From Pseudomonas sp. HS6 (lineage in GTDB: Bacteria > Pseudomonadota > Gammaproteobacteria > Pseudomonadales > Pseudomonadaceae), in the NCBI RefSeq assembly GCF_023375815.1, contig NZ_CP067412.1:2914001-2978000 (forward strand): DNA of 64,000 bases, read 5' to 3'. The notes below the pieces were generated by a model. The model was not told where the DNA came from, ran no database searches, and worked only from the letters and a program-made list of their open reading frames with translations. This document shows, in pieces, positions 6,857 through 15,415 of the stretch. Numbering within the stretch: position 1 is the stretch's first letter; each line of letters begins with the position of its first letter. The translations under genes and the position numbers were made by a program.

Positions 6857-9280
6857 TTAGAACAACACTTTCGCCACATCCGCAAACCGTTTGGCGAAAT
6901 GCACGGTAATGCCTTCCTTCAGGTAATCCGGCAGCTCTTCAAAATTTCCCCGATTCGCCTCCGGCAAAATCAACTCGAAAATCTTCTGCCGCCGCGCCGC
7001 AATCACCTTCTCGCGCACCCCGCCAATCGGCAGTACATGCCCGGTCAGCGTCAGTTCGCCGGTCATGGCCACGCCTTTTTTCGGCGGCTGATTACGGGCG
7101 AGGGAGAGCAGGGCACTGGCCATGGTCACGCCGGCGCTCGGGCCGTCCTTCGGTGTTGCGCCTTCCGGCACGTGCAGGTGGACGAAAGCTTCGTCGAAGA
7201 ATTTCGGATCGCCGCCAAAGGATTTCAGGTGCGAACTGACGTAGCTGTAGGCGATCTCCGCCGACTCCTTCATCACATCACCCAGTTGCCCGGTGAGTTT
7301 GAAGCCACGATTCAAGGTGTGAATCCGTGTGGCCTCGATTGGCAAGGTCGCGCCACCCATGCTGGTCCAGGCCAGACCGGTAATCACACCGGTGCCGGAC
7401 AGCACTTGCTCGTTGCGGAACACCGGATGGCCGAGTGACGCTTCGAGGTCTTTCGGGGCGATCTTGATCACGGCTTTAGGATCGTCGATCAGCTTCATCA
7501 CGGCTTTACGCACTAGTTTGCCCATCTGTTTTTCCAGCTGGCGCACGCCGGCTTCACGGGCGTAGCCGTCGATCAAGGCCTTGAGCGCCGTGTCGCTGAT
7601 GCTCAGGCTGCCTTTGGACACCCCGGCCTTTTCCAGCAGTTTCGGCCACAGGTGACGCTTGGCGATGGCGACTTTTTCTTCGGTGATGTAGCCCGACAGG
7701 CGAATCACTTCCATCCGGTCCAGCAACGGGCCGGGAATCGAATCCAGGGTGTTGGCGGTGCAGACGAACAGGACTTTCGACAGGTCCATCCGCAGGTCCA
7801 GATAGTGGTCGAGGAATTCGACGTTCTGTTCCGGATCAAGCGTTTCCAGCAGCGCCGAGGCCGGGTCACCCTGGTAGCTCTGGCCCATCTTGTCGATCTC
7901 GTCGAGCATGATCACCGGGTTCATTACTTCGACGTCTTTCAACGCCTGCACGAGTTTGCCCGGTTGCGCGCCGATGTAGGTGCGGCGGTGGCCCTTGATC
8001 TCGGCTTCGTCGCGCATGCCGCCGAGGCTGAAGCGGTAGAACGGCCGGCCAAGGGATTCGGCGATGGATTTGCCGACGCTGGTCTTGCCCACGCCCGGCG
8101 GGCCCACCAGCAGCACGATGGAACCGCTGATTTCGCCTTTGTAGGCACCGACCGCGAGGAATTCGAGGATGCGATCCTTGATGTCATCGAGGCCGGCGTG
8201 GTGTTTGTCGAGCACCTTGCGCGCGTGCTTGAGGTCGAGCTTGTCCTCGCCGTACACGCCCCACGGCACCGAGGTCGCCCAGTCGAGGTAGTTGCGGGTG
8301 ACCGCGTATTCCGGCGATCCGGTTTCGAGGATCGACAGTTTGTTCATTTCTTCTTCGAGGCGCTTCTGCACCTGCGTCGGCAGGACTTTGCCCTCCAGAC
8401 GCTGCTCGAACTGTTCGAGGTCGGCGCTGCGGTCATCCTTGGTCAGGCCGAGTTCCTGCTGGATGACCTTGAGTTGTTCTTTAAGGAAGAACTCGCGCTG
8501 GTGCTCGCCGATCTTGCGGTTCACTTCGGCGGAGATTTCTTTCTGCAGGCGCGCGACTTCGACTTCCTTGCGCAGCATCGGCAGGACTTTTTCCATGCGC
8601 TTGAGCATCGGCACGCAGTCGAGCACTTCCTGCAATTCAGGGCCGGTGGCGGAGGTCAGGGCGGCGGCGAAGTCGGTCAGCGGTGACGGATCGTTGGGGC
8701 TGAAGCGGTTGAGGTAGTTCTTCAGCTCTTCGCTGTACAGCGGGTTGAGCGGCAGCAGTTCCTTGATCGCGTTGATCAGCGCCATGCCGTAGGCCTTGAC
8801 CTCGTCGGTCGGCTCGGTGGGCTGGTGCGGGTATTCGACTTCCACCAGGTACGGCGGGCGATGGTGCTTGAGCCAGGTCTTGATGCGGACGCGGCTCAGG
8901 CCCTGGGCGACGAATTGCAGTTTGCCGTTTTCGCGGCTGGCGTGGTGCACCTTGACCAGGGTGCCGTATTGCGGCAATGCCTTGGTGTCGAAGTGGCGCG
9001 GGTCTTCCTGGGGGGTGTCCATGAAGAACAGGGCCAGGGAGTGGTGTTCGGATTTGCTGACCAGTTCGAGGGTTTCGGCCCAGGGTTCTTCGTTGACGAT
9101 GACCGGCAGCACTTGTGCCGGGAAGAACGGGCGGTTGTGGATCGGGATGATGTAGACCTTGTCCGGCAGGTTCTGGCCGGGCAGGGCGAGGCCTTTGCCG
9201 GGGACGTGGTGTTCGATGGGGTCGGCCTGGGTTTCGGTGATGTCGTCGGGGTTCTCGGGGAATTCTTGCTGGTCGCTCAT
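6857..9280 (-). CDS. asrA: Lon-family ATP-dependent protease, AsrA type
   Basis: An 807-residue cytoplasmic AAA+ serine protease with the full Lon layout: N-terminal substrate-binding domain, AAA+ module with Walker A GPPGVGKT near residue 390 and Walker B VIMLDEIDKM, then the S16 protease domain. The catalytic serine is in PKDGPSAGV (about 713) and the lysine in GGVREKVIAARR (about 755). The start at 9280 (MSDQQEFPEN) has AGGTG 7 bases upstream; an earlier ATG at 9295 adds only five residues. The acidic N-terminal extension, the length and the proximity to icp match the second Lon of Pseudomonas, PA0779/AsrA, reported to promote the heat-shock response to aminoglycosides. The housekeeping lon, usually beside clpX and hupB, is not in this window. 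Confidence 0.93.
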   Translation of the reverse strand: MSDQQEFPENPDDITETQADPIEHHVPGKGLALPGQNLPDKVYIIPIHNRPFFPAQVLPVIVNEEPWAETLELVSKSEHHSLALFFMDTPQEDPRHFDTKALPQYGTLVKVHHASRENGKLQFVAQGLSRVRIKTWLKHHRPPYLVEVEYPHQPTEPTDEVKAYGMALINAIKELLPLNPLYSEELKNYLNRFSPNDPSPLTDFAAALTSATGPELQEVLDCVPMLKRMEKVLPMLRKEVEVARLQKEISAEVNRKIGEHQREFFLKEQLKVIQQELGLTKDDRSADLEQFEQRLEGKVLPTQVQKRLEEEMNKLSILETGSPEYAVTRNYLDWATSVPWGVYGEDKLDLKHARKVLDKHHAGLDDIKDRILEFLAVGAYKGEISGSIVLLVGPPGVGKTSVGKSIAESLGRPFYRFSLGGMRDEAEIKGHRRTYIGAQPGKLVQALKDVEVMNPVIMLDEIDKMGQSYQGDPASALLETLDPEQNVEFLDHYLDLRMDLSKVLFVCTANTLDSIPGPLLDRMEVIRLSGYITEEKVAIAKRHLWPKLLEKAGVSKGSLSISDTALKALIDGYAREAGVRQLEKQMGKLVRKAVMKLIDDPKAVIKIAPKDLEASLGHPVFRNEQVLSGTGVITGLAWTSMGGATLPIEATRIHTLNRGFKLTGQLGDVMKESAEIAYSYVSSHLKSFGGDPKFFDEAFVHLHVPEGATPKDGPSAGVTMASALLSLARNQPPKKGVAMTGELTLTGHVLPIGGVREKVIAARRQKIFELILPEANRGNFEELPDYLKEGITVHFAKRFADVAKVLF

Positions 9281-9477
9281 GGGGCACCTGCGCAATTGGG
9301 TATGGGGGTTAGATGGGGCAGGCTTTGGGTGGTTTCAATGGGTCTGGATGTTTCTGGGTGTGTGTTCAGGGTTTTGACAGGGTTTTGGGTTTGGGCTTGG
9401 CGGCCTTTGGGCCGGCCATGCTCTGGGTGTTTGGGGTGAATATCCGTTTCTACGGGTGCGCCTGCTGGCGGTTTCGC

Positions 9478-9880
9478 CCTTACGGCGAGTCCCTTTGGCA
9501 AACGCCCCAAAGGAACCAAAGGTCTGGGCCCCTGCGTTCGGCCCCTCGCTGTGGCTCGGCGTTCCTTCGTTCCGGGATTCATCCGGGGGCATCGCCTACG
9601 GTTTGCTTCGCTGCACCTCCTCTCGATGCATGCGGCTGCGCCGCACGGTCGCTGCGCTCCCACCCCCGGATAAACCCCTCCACTCAGCCTTCCGATGGGG
9701 CCGGCACGTCAAAAGCTTTACTCGAGCTAACGCTCATCGTGTTGAGTGGTGAGGAGCAGGGGGAGGTTTAGCGAAGCGAACCGTAGGTGATGCCTGCAGA
9801 GCAATCCTGGAGCGAAGGAACCCAAGCGACGGCGATGGCCGTACGCCAAGGTAAAGCCTTTGGGGTTACCTTTTTCGGTG
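9478..9880. repeat. Long imperfect inverted repeat in the 0.8-kb gene-free stretch upstream of asrA
   Basis: The left arm (best part 9560-9620, with CATCGCCTACGGTTTGCTTC) and right arm (best part 9762-9823, with GAAGCGAACCGTAGGTGATG) are imperfect reverse complements. The match extends outward to the CCCCAAAGG-type segments near 9507 and 9860. About 140 bases separate the best-matched parts of the arms. It resembles the GC-rich intergenic repeats common in this species group (TTCGTTCCGGGATT and similar). No transposase or other believable coding sequence is present in 9281-10107; the reading frames found here are compositional. Confidence 0.7.
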
Positions 9881-9883
9881 TTT

Positions 9884-9929
9884 GGTGGTGGTGGTGGTGG
9901 TGGTGGTGGTGGTGGTGGTGGTGGTGGTG
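9884..9929. repeat. (GGT)15 trinucleotide microsatellite
   Basis: Forty-six bases of uninterrupted period-3 sequence, GGT repeated fifteen times plus one G. Perfect triplet tracts of this length are rare in Pseudomonas. It lies exactly between the inverted repeat (ending near 9880) and the dispersed repeat starting at 9931, about 600 bases upstream of the asrA start. The poly-Pro, poly-His or poly-Gly frames across it are artefacts. Confidence 0.95.
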
Positions 9930-9930
9930 C

Positions 9931-10052
9931 GAGGAAAAGGGAGCCGATGGGAGCCTTAAAACTTGAGTGCAACTCGGTATCTCACGTCGGCGTACCTCTC
10001 CCAAACACCTCAGTCAGTCCCCTCTCCCCCCGGGAGAGGGCTAGGGTGAGGG
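9931..10052 (-). repeat. Dispersed intergenic repeat, copy A (truncated relative to 40289-40446)
   Basis: Read on the minus strand this begins CCCTCACCCTAGCCCTCTCC, continues with GAGAGGGGACTGAC, then GTACGCCGAC, ACCGAGT and CTCCCTTTTCC. The same order of segments occurs on the plus strand at 40289-40446, which additionally ends in a second palindrome with CACTGGGGAGAGG. Copy A lacks that palindrome and instead abuts the GGT tract. Confidence 0.8.
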
Positions 10053-10107
10053 CAGCGCCCAGATTGACACACCACAAGCCATACTCCCGCAGAGATCTCA
10101 CCCACAT

Positions 10108-10476
10108 TTATGCCGAATATCGACTGACCTCAACATTGTCCAGCACCCGATTCACCGCCAGCTCAGCCAGCATGATGATTTGCTGAATGGCCAGAATCGT
10201 CCGCCGCTGCGGAAGGTCGATGTGTGCGGCGATGTCGCTGGTCATGAGGCTGGCCTGTGCCAGTGATTCGCAGGCGTGGACCAGCAGGCTTTCGCTGTCC
10301 TGATCGGGTGCGACCTGGAACATGGTGCTGGGTTTATGGAAGCGCAGGGTGGTGGCGTTGGGTTTCAGGTAGTGGTCGAGCGCGCGCTCGGCGGCTTCGT
10401 GGAGTTTCTTGGAGTCCGGCGATTCGTAGGGCGATGCGTCGTTTGATTCGGGGGGATTGGGTGTCGGTTTTTTCAT
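10108..10476 (-). CDS. Small Pseudomonas-specific protein of the DUF6124 (formerly DUF3077) kind
   Basis: A 122-residue soluble protein beginning MKKPTPNPPESNDASPYES, followed by DSKKLHEAAERALDHYL, TMFQVAPDQDSESLLVHACE and a helical C-terminus (IQQIIMLAELAVNRVLD). This layout, a proline-rich start, an AAERALDHYL helix and a VAPD..D.E.LL segment, is that of a small family found in several paralogues per Pseudomonas genome and annotated as DUF6124/DUF3077. Its function is unknown. It has no signal peptide or membrane helix. The ribosome-binding site is GAGGAGTAATAA before the ATG. A strongly structured leader RNA precedes it (10532-10607). The family label is from memory; the reading frame itself is secure. 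Confidence 0.78.
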   Translation of the reverse strand: MKKPTPNPPESNDASPYESPDSKKLHEAAERALDHYLKPNATTLRFHKPSTMFQVAPDQDSESLLVHACESLAQASLMTSDIAAHIDLPQRRTILAIQQIIMLAELAVNRVLDNVEVSRYSA

Positions 10477-10531
10477 TTATTACTCCTCAGGAATGGGTCC
10501 ATCCCTCTAATTGCCGCGACGCAAAAAGAGG

Positions 10532-10607
10532 GGTGGCAGCTGTACGCGGGTTCGCGGACCGACCTGAGGCATTCGGCATACCCGAAGGTATCCCGCGCAC
10601 AGCCACC
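10532..10607 (-). ncRNA. Putative structured 5' leader RNA upstream of the DUF6124-like gene
   Basis: On the minus strand, a 5' arm GGTGGCTGTGCGCGGG pairs with a 3' arm CCCGCGTACAGCTGCCACC (one G-U pair, one 3-base bulge). Inside are a small hairpin ATACC-TTCG-GGTAT with a stable tetraloop and a second weaker hairpin (CCGA...TCGG), giving a three-way junction. The 3' arm is followed by CCTCTTTTTGCG, so it could also act as an attenuator. It ends about 55 bases before the start codon. I believe similar elements precede other small genes in fluorescent pseudomonads, but I cannot name an RNA family. Confidence 0.5.
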
Positions 10608-10814
10608 ATAAACAAGCACTTGAGGTGCTGCTATTAAGCGGCGGCAATTATGCCTCAGAAGTCGGGCCGCGACGCCCCATCGCTGAATTTGCAGCGACCC
10701 CCAAAGCCTATCCACCCCGTTTCCGAGCGACAACCGACGCGACATGTCAGAAACATCCCCTGCAAATACCCTGTCTGTAGGACATACACCCCCCGTATAA
10801 GAAAACGCAGCCCA

Positions 10815-10855
10815 CAAAAAAAGGCGACACCCCTCACAGGGCATCGCCTTTTTCC
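10815..10855 (-). terminator. Intrinsic terminator of gcd
   Basis: On the minus strand, GGCGATGCCCT pairs with AGGGGTGTCGCC and is followed by a run of seven T. It begins about 19 bases after the gcd stop codon. The run of A on the other side may also let it work on the opposite strand. Confidence 0.88.
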
Positions 10856-10871
10856 TTACCGCCGTTAAAGC

Positions 10872-13283
10872 TTATTCCGGCAGTTTGTAAGCAATCACAT
10901 AGTCACCCATCTTGGTGCCCAGCGAGCCGTGACCACCCACCACGAGCAGGACGTATTGCTTGCCGTCCTTGCCGGTGTAGGTCATCGGGGTCGCTTGGCC
11001 GCCCGCAGGCAGACGCGATTTCCACAGTTCTTTACCGGAGTTCACGTCGTAGGCGCGCAGGTACTGGTCGAGGGTGCCGCTGAGGAAGCCGACGCCGCCA
11101 GCAGTAACGATCGAGCCACCCATGCTTGGCACGCCCAGGGTGAAGCCGATCGGGATTGGCGAGCTGTCGCGGCTGGTGCCGTTCTTGCGTTTCCAGACGA
11201 CTTTGCCGGTGGTCAGGTCGATACCGGCGACGTAGCCCCAGGCAGGTGCCTGGCACGGTACGCCGAGTGGCGACATGAACGGGTGCATGATCACCGCGTA
11301 TGGCGCGCCGGTGTTCGGTTGCACGCCCGCGGTTTCGCTCTCGCGCTTGCTGCCGGCGGCGACTTCAGCACGCGGCACCATTTTCGAGACGAAGGCCATG
11401 TAGTTCGGGCTGGTGAACAGCATCTGGCGAACCGGGTCGACAGACACACCGCCCCAGTTGAACACGCCGACGTTACCCGGGTAGATCAGGCTGCCCTGTT
11501 CCGACGGAGGCGTGTATTGGCCTTCGTAGCGCAGTTCCTTGAACTGGATGCGGCACAGCATCTGGTCGAACGGACTGGCGCCCCACATGGCTTTTTCGGT
11601 CAGTTCCGGGGCCAGCAGGTTCAGGTCCGAACGGGCCTGGGTCGGGGCGGTGTGATCGCCTTTCACGGCGCCTTGCGGAACCGGGATTTCGCGGATCGGG
11701 ATGATCGGCGTGCCGTCACGACGGTCGAGGACGTACAGGCTGCCCTGTTTGGTCGGGGCGATCAGCGCAGGTTTGATGCCGTCGGCGGTTTTCATGTCCA
11801 GCAGGGTTGGCTGGCTGCCGACGTCCATGTCCCACAGGTCGTGGTGGGTGAACTGGTAGTTCCAGCGCACTTTACCGGTGCTCAGGTCCAGGGCTACTAC
11901 GCCGGCGCTGAATTTCTCGGCGCCCGGGGTGCGGTCGGCGCCCCACTGGTCTGGGGTCTGGTTGCCCAGTGGCAGGTAAACCATGTTGAGTTTTTCATCA
12001 ACACTGGCCAGCGACCACATGTTCGCCGAGTTGCGGCTGTAGATCTGGCCCGGGGCCAACGGCTCAGTGGCGTCCGGGTTGTTGCTGTCCCAGTTCCATA
12101 CCAGATGACCATCGCGCACGTCGTAGGCGCGAATCACGCCGGACGGCTCGTTGGTCGACTCGTTGTCGGTGACGTGACCGCCCATGATCACCAGATCACG
12201 AGTAATCGCGGCTGGCGAGGTGGAGTAGTAGCCACCCGGCGTGAACGGGCCGATGCCCTGGGTCAGGTCAACCACGCCTTTGTTGCCGAAGCCTTCGCAG
12301 ATCTTGCCGGTGTCGGCGTTCAGTGCGATCAGGCGTGCATCGGCGGTCGGCAGGTACAGGCGACGCGGGCATGCCTGAGCGACGGCTTTGCCGGCCTCGG
12401 AGATGACAGCGGAGGCGGCGGTTGCAGACTTGGCGTAATCGGCTTCGTCGTAGTACGACACGCCACGGCAGGTCATGTGGGCGAAGCCCTTGAAGCCGAC
12501 CGGGCTCTTGATCTGCGGGTCGAAGCGCCACAGTTCTTTGCCGGTATCCGGGTCCAGCGCCAGCACTTTGCTGTGAGCGGTGCAGGCGTAGAGCATGCCG
12601 TTGGCTTTCAGCGGGGTGTTTTCGTTGGTCAGCTCGACCGGGTCATCAGCGGTCGGCAGATCGCCGGTCTGGATGCGCCAGGCTTCTTGCAGCTTGCCGA
12701 CGTTGGCCGGGGTGATCTGCTTCAGTGGCGAGTAGCGGTCACCGAATTCGCTGCGGCCGTAGGCCTGCCAGTCGCCATCGGGCATGGCTGGCGCGGTGCT
12801 GGTGGTGTCGGCGGTGTCGCGACCCAGTTCGCCGAAGGTTTCGCCCGGGTGGGTGAACAGGCTGGCCAGAGCGGTGACGCCGGCCAGAACCACGGCCACG
12901 GTCAGGCCGCCGGTGCCCATCGGTGCAGGACCGTTGAGCAGCAGCGGACGACGGAACCACGGCAACAGCATCACGAAGCCGAGGACAAACCACAGCGCCA
13001 GACGCGGCACCAGTTGCCACCAGTCCAGACCGACTTCCCACAGCGCCCAGACGGTGCTGGCGAACAGCACGATGGCGTACAGGCCCAGTGCTGCGCGGCG
13101 ACGCATCAGCAGCAGAATGCCGGTCAGCGTGATGCCGATACCGGCCAGCAGGTAGTACAGCGAGCCGCCGAGCGTGCTCAGCTTGATTCCCCCGGCCAGC
13201 ATGGCCAGGCCCATCAGTAGAAGCAGAATGCCGAGCAGGCTCGGTAGCAGACGGCCTCGACTCGAAGCACTTTCGGTGCTCAT
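10872..13283 (-). CDS. gcd: Membrane-bound PQQ-dependent glucose dehydrogenase
   Basis: Gcd oxidises glucose to gluconate in the periplasm and passes electrons to ubiquinone. The 803-residue protein has about five N-terminal membrane helices (residues 10-140), including LLPSLLGILLLLMGLAMLAG and the segment ending PWFRRPLL. An eight-bladed PQQ propeller follows from about residue 165, starting DWQAYGRSEFGDRYSPLKQI. Propeller signatures such as ALDPDTGKELWRFDP, YAAI-like substrate loops, THHDLWDMDVGSQPTLLD and GKVVWKRKNGTSRDSSP are clear. Length equals that of P. putida Gcd. An OprB-type porin gene lies directly upstream in the same direction, an arrangement also seen in P. aeruginosa (PA2290-PA2291). 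A REP pair sits between them and probably marks the transcript junction. A strong terminator follows. Confidence 0.93.
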   Translation of the reverse strand: MSTESASSRGRLLPSLLGILLLLMGLAMLAGGIKLSTLGGSLYYLLAGIGITLTGILLLMRRRAALGLYAIVLFASTVWALWEVGLDWWQLVPRLALWFVLGFVMLLPWFRRPLLLNGPAPMGTGGLTVAVVLAGVTALASLFTHPGETFGELGRDTADTTSTAPAMPDGDWQAYGRSEFGDRYSPLKQITPANVGKLQEAWRIQTGDLPTADDPVELTNENTPLKANGMLYACTAHSKVLALDPDTGKELWRFDPQIKSPVGFKGFAHMTCRGVSYYDEADYAKSATAASAVISEAGKAVAQACPRRLYLPTADARLIALNADTGKICEGFGNKGVVDLTQGIGPFTPGGYYSTSPAAITRDLVIMGGHVTDNESTNEPSGVIRAYDVRDGHLVWNWDSNNPDATEPLAPGQIYSRNSANMWSLASVDEKLNMVYLPLGNQTPDQWGADRTPGAEKFSAGVVALDLSTGKVRWNYQFTHHDLWDMDVGSQPTLLDMKTADGIKPALIAPTKQGSLYVLDRRDGTPIIPIREIPVPQGAVKGDHTAPTQARSDLNLLAPELTEKAMWGASPFDQMLCRIQFKELRYEGQYTPPSEQGSLIYPGNVGVFNWGGVSVDPVRQMLFTSPNYMAFVSKMVPRAEVAAGSKRESETAGVQPNTGAPYAVIMHPFMSPLGVPCQAPAWGYVAGIDLTTGKVVWKRKNGTSRDSSPIPIGFTLGVPSMGGSIVTAGGVGFLSGTLDQYLRAYDVNSGKELWKSRLPAGGQATPMTYTGKDGKQYVLLVVGGHGSLGTKMGDYVIAYKLPE

Positions 13284-13399
13284 AGTGTGGTTCTCCGTGA
13301 CGTTTCAAGTAGTCCCGCGCTGTAGTCACTTTAGATGACGATTGGGCGCGGGCATGGTTCAGATAAAAACTTGTGTAGCTATCGAATTTTCTCAATCCC

Positions 13400-13504
13400 T
13401 GTGGGAGCTGCGGTGCGACGATTCGACTTGCCAGCGATGGCGATCTATCTGCCGGCATATCTGCTGTCTGACCCACCGCTATCGCTGGCAAGCCAGCTCC
13501 CACA
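13400..13504. repeat. Paired REP element between porin and gcd, one arm interrupted
   Basis: The right arm ATCGCTGGCAAGCCAGCTCC (13481-13500, then CACA) is intact. The left arm reads TGTGGGAGCTG, then CGGTGCGACGATTCGA, then CTTGCCAGCGATGG, so an extra stretch splits the usual sequence. CGGTGCGACGATTCGACTTG resembles a second REP variant, suggesting a hybrid arm. Confidence 0.85.
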
Positions 13505-13521
13505 GGTTTCTTTGTCGTTCT

Positions 13522-14883
13522 TTAGAACGACGACTGGATCTTGATCCCGCCAATCAGCGCGTCATCGACCTTGTCCACGCCACCCGGATGGCGGATGTAT
13601 TGCAGGTTCGGGCGCACGGTCAGCCAGTTAGTGACGTGCACGCCGTAATAGAGTTCGGCGCTGTATTCGGTGTCCTGCGGCGGCAGGAAGGACGGATCGT
13701 CATAGTCGTAGACGGCGCGGGCCTGGTTGGTCGCTTCGGCGTTCTTGCGGTAGGCCGGGTTGACGTGGACGCGGGCCAGGGCGAAACCGATGTCGTCCTT
13801 GGCGCGGGCGTCGAACAGGCCTTTGTAGACCACGCCGGCCTGAACGTAGTTGTCGACGGCGTTGGTCTTCTTGTCGTGCATCGTGCCGTTGGCAAACACG
13901 CTCAAGCCGCGGGAGTTGTCGCTGGCGACGCTGGTGATCTGCTGCTGCACGCCGAGCCACACGCCGTGCTTGCTCGAAGCGCTGCGATAGGCTTCGCCGC
14001 TCAGGGCTGCCGGCTGGCCGTTGCTGTCTTTATAGGCGTCGGTGGCCTTGGCGTTGCTGTAGTAGTAACCGGCGCGGTACTCGCCCGGCAGGCCGTTGAG
14101 CTTCGGCGTCCACACCAGTTCGATCGGCAGGATCGCGCCCTGGGTGCCGCTGCCGCTGAGTTTGAAACCGTTGCCGCGATCGAGGTTCGACGGGTTCTGC
14201 TCATAGGCGCCGACCTGCGCGTACAGCTCCGGGGTCAGGTGATATTTCACGCGCAGCGCCCATTGGCTGACCGGCCAGTTGTACCAGATGCCGCCGACCC
14301 AGTTGCCGACCTGCGAGCCACAGAACGCCAGGTTCTGGAAGTCGCACGGGAAGCTGTTGAAGTCTTCGCCTTCACCGAAGCGGCCGACCTTGATGTCGAG
14401 CTTCTGGTCGAAGAATTTCTGCTGGTACCACATCTGCGTCAGGCGGGTGGTCTGGCCACGGCCCCAGACTTCCTGAGCGGAAGTGAACCCACCGACGCGC
14501 GGGTCATTGATGCGGTCGTTGCTGATGTTGTTGCCGCTGCGCTTGGTCACGGTCAACTGGAATTCGGCGTCGTTCCAGCCCAGCAGTTTTTGCAGGTCCA
14601 GATGGGTGCCGAGGCCCCATTGATCGCTGTAGCGTGCAGTGCGGTCGTGGTCGTAGCCGCCGTGCAGGTTGCTGCCCATTTCACCGGTGTAGTCGAGCTT
14701 GAAGTCGATACCTTTTGCCGAGAGTTCGCTGCGGGTGCCGTTCCAGTCACCGAGCATATACGGTGATTCACTGTCGAAGGCCGGGGCGGCCTGGGTGCAG
14801 GTGGCGAGGCCAAGGGCGGTGCAGCCACCGATCAGGCGCAGGGTTGAGATAGCGCTGTCTCGGGAGAACGGAAAATCGGGCAT
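13522..14883 (-). CDS. OprB-family carbohydrate-selective outer-membrane porin
   Basis: A 453-residue outer-membrane beta-barrel. It has an N-terminal signal sequence (hydrophobic LRLIGGCTALGLATCTQAAPA), the OprB opening SPYMLGDWNGTRSELSAKGIDF, and repeated amphipathic strands ending with aromatic residues. The last residue is Phe (GGIKIQSSF), the usual C-terminal signal for the Bam complex. OprB porins admit glucose and related sugars. Its place just upstream of gcd in the same direction suggests that it feeds glucose to the dehydrogenase. It is best called a paralogue of the canonical oprB, which is normally found with the gts glucose ABC genes; those genes are not in this window. Confidence 0.9.
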   Translation of the reverse strand: MPDFPFSRDSAISTLRLIGGCTALGLATCTQAAPAFDSESPYMLGDWNGTRSELSAKGIDFKLDYTGEMGSNLHGGYDHDRTARYSDQWGLGTHLDLQKLLGWNDAEFQLTVTKRSGNNISNDRINDPRVGGFTSAQEVWGRGQTTRLTQMWYQQKFFDQKLDIKVGRFGEGEDFNSFPCDFQNLAFCGSQVGNWVGGIWYNWPVSQWALRVKYHLTPELYAQVGAYEQNPSNLDRGNGFKLSGSGTQGAILPIELVWTPKLNGLPGEYRAGYYYSNAKATDAYKDSNGQPAALSGEAYRSASSKHGVWLGVQQQITSVASDNSRGLSVFANGTMHDKKTNAVDNYVQAGVVYKGLFDARAKDDIGFALARVHVNPAYRKNAEATNQARAVYDYDDPSFLPPQDTEYSAELYYGVHVTNWLTVRPNLQYIRHPGGVDKVDDALIGGIKIQSSF

Positions 14884-15183
14884 GAATAGGGTCTTTCTTG
14901 ATCTTTTTGGGGGATAAGCTGGCCGCTACGATTTGACGCAGGCAGTGAAGCGATTCAGCAGAAGGGCGGCAGGATAATGTCCTGTTACAAAAACACAAAG
15001 TGCTTTTGCAGACATGAACCCTTTCGGATTCGGTAACAGTGCGTCAATCGATCACATTGCCGGTGTCGACGGAGCCTGCGATCTTGCGCGGTTCACCTAC
15101 ATTTGAAGGAAGGCCTTCCACCGGCTCAGCCCCTCGGCTAAGGTGCGCGGCTTCTGCATTTTCACTTCGCCCAAAGGCCCGGC
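14884..15183. promoter_or_regulatory. Divergent intergenic region between the porin and the VF530-type gene
   Basis: These 300 bases hold no believable gene. They must contain the leftward porin promoter and the rightward promoter for 15184. An A-rich segment (TTACAAAAACACAAAG at 14985-15000) stands out, but I cannot match it to a known operator with confidence. Confidence 0.4.
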
Positions 15184-15414
15184 ATGAACGACCACAACCC
15201 CGATCCGCTGCACGGCGTAACCCTCGAACAGATCCTCAATGCACTGGTGACCCATTACGAATGGTCGGGCCTGGCCGAGCGCATCGACATTCGTTGCTTC
15301 AAGAGCGATCCGACCATCAAGTCGAGCCTGACCTTTTTGCGCAAGACGCCATGGGCTCGCGAGAAAGTCGAACGCCTGTACGTGAAGCTGATGCGCACCA
15401 AGCGCCCGCTCTGA
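15184..15414 (+). CDS. VF530-family (DUF2132) small protein, putative DNA-binding
   Basis: A 76-residue protein with the family core [19 protein letters not shown], the [20 protein letters not shown] segment and [15 protein letters not shown]. The structure of Vibrio fischeri VF530 led to a DNA-binding suggestion for this family; the cellular role is not known. Length is typical (about 70-85 residues). The start at 15184 is supported by conservation from the first residues ([11 protein letters not shown]). The next gene begins one base after its stop, so they are co-transcribed. A longer frame across 15039-15419 in another phase is a shadow. Confidence 0.85.
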   Translation: MNDHNPDPLHGVTLEQILNALVTHYEWSGLAERIDIRCFKSDPTIKSSLTFLRKTPWAREKVERLYVKLMRTKRPL

Positions 15415-15415
15415 G

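Noticed and set aside
9478..9880. Possible insertion sequence or transposon
   Set aside because: No transposase frame and no target duplication could be seen; only an inverted repeat is supported.
9727..10186. Frames with poly-Pro, poly-His or poly-Gly
   Set aside because: They simply translate the GGT microsatellite and have no ribosome-binding site or conserved flanks.
10929..13220. 763-codon open frame on the plus strand opposite gcd
   Set aside because: It lies entirely antisense to a well-conserved gene; its Gln/His/Arg/Val-rich translation is the usual GC-bias shadow, and it has no family motif.
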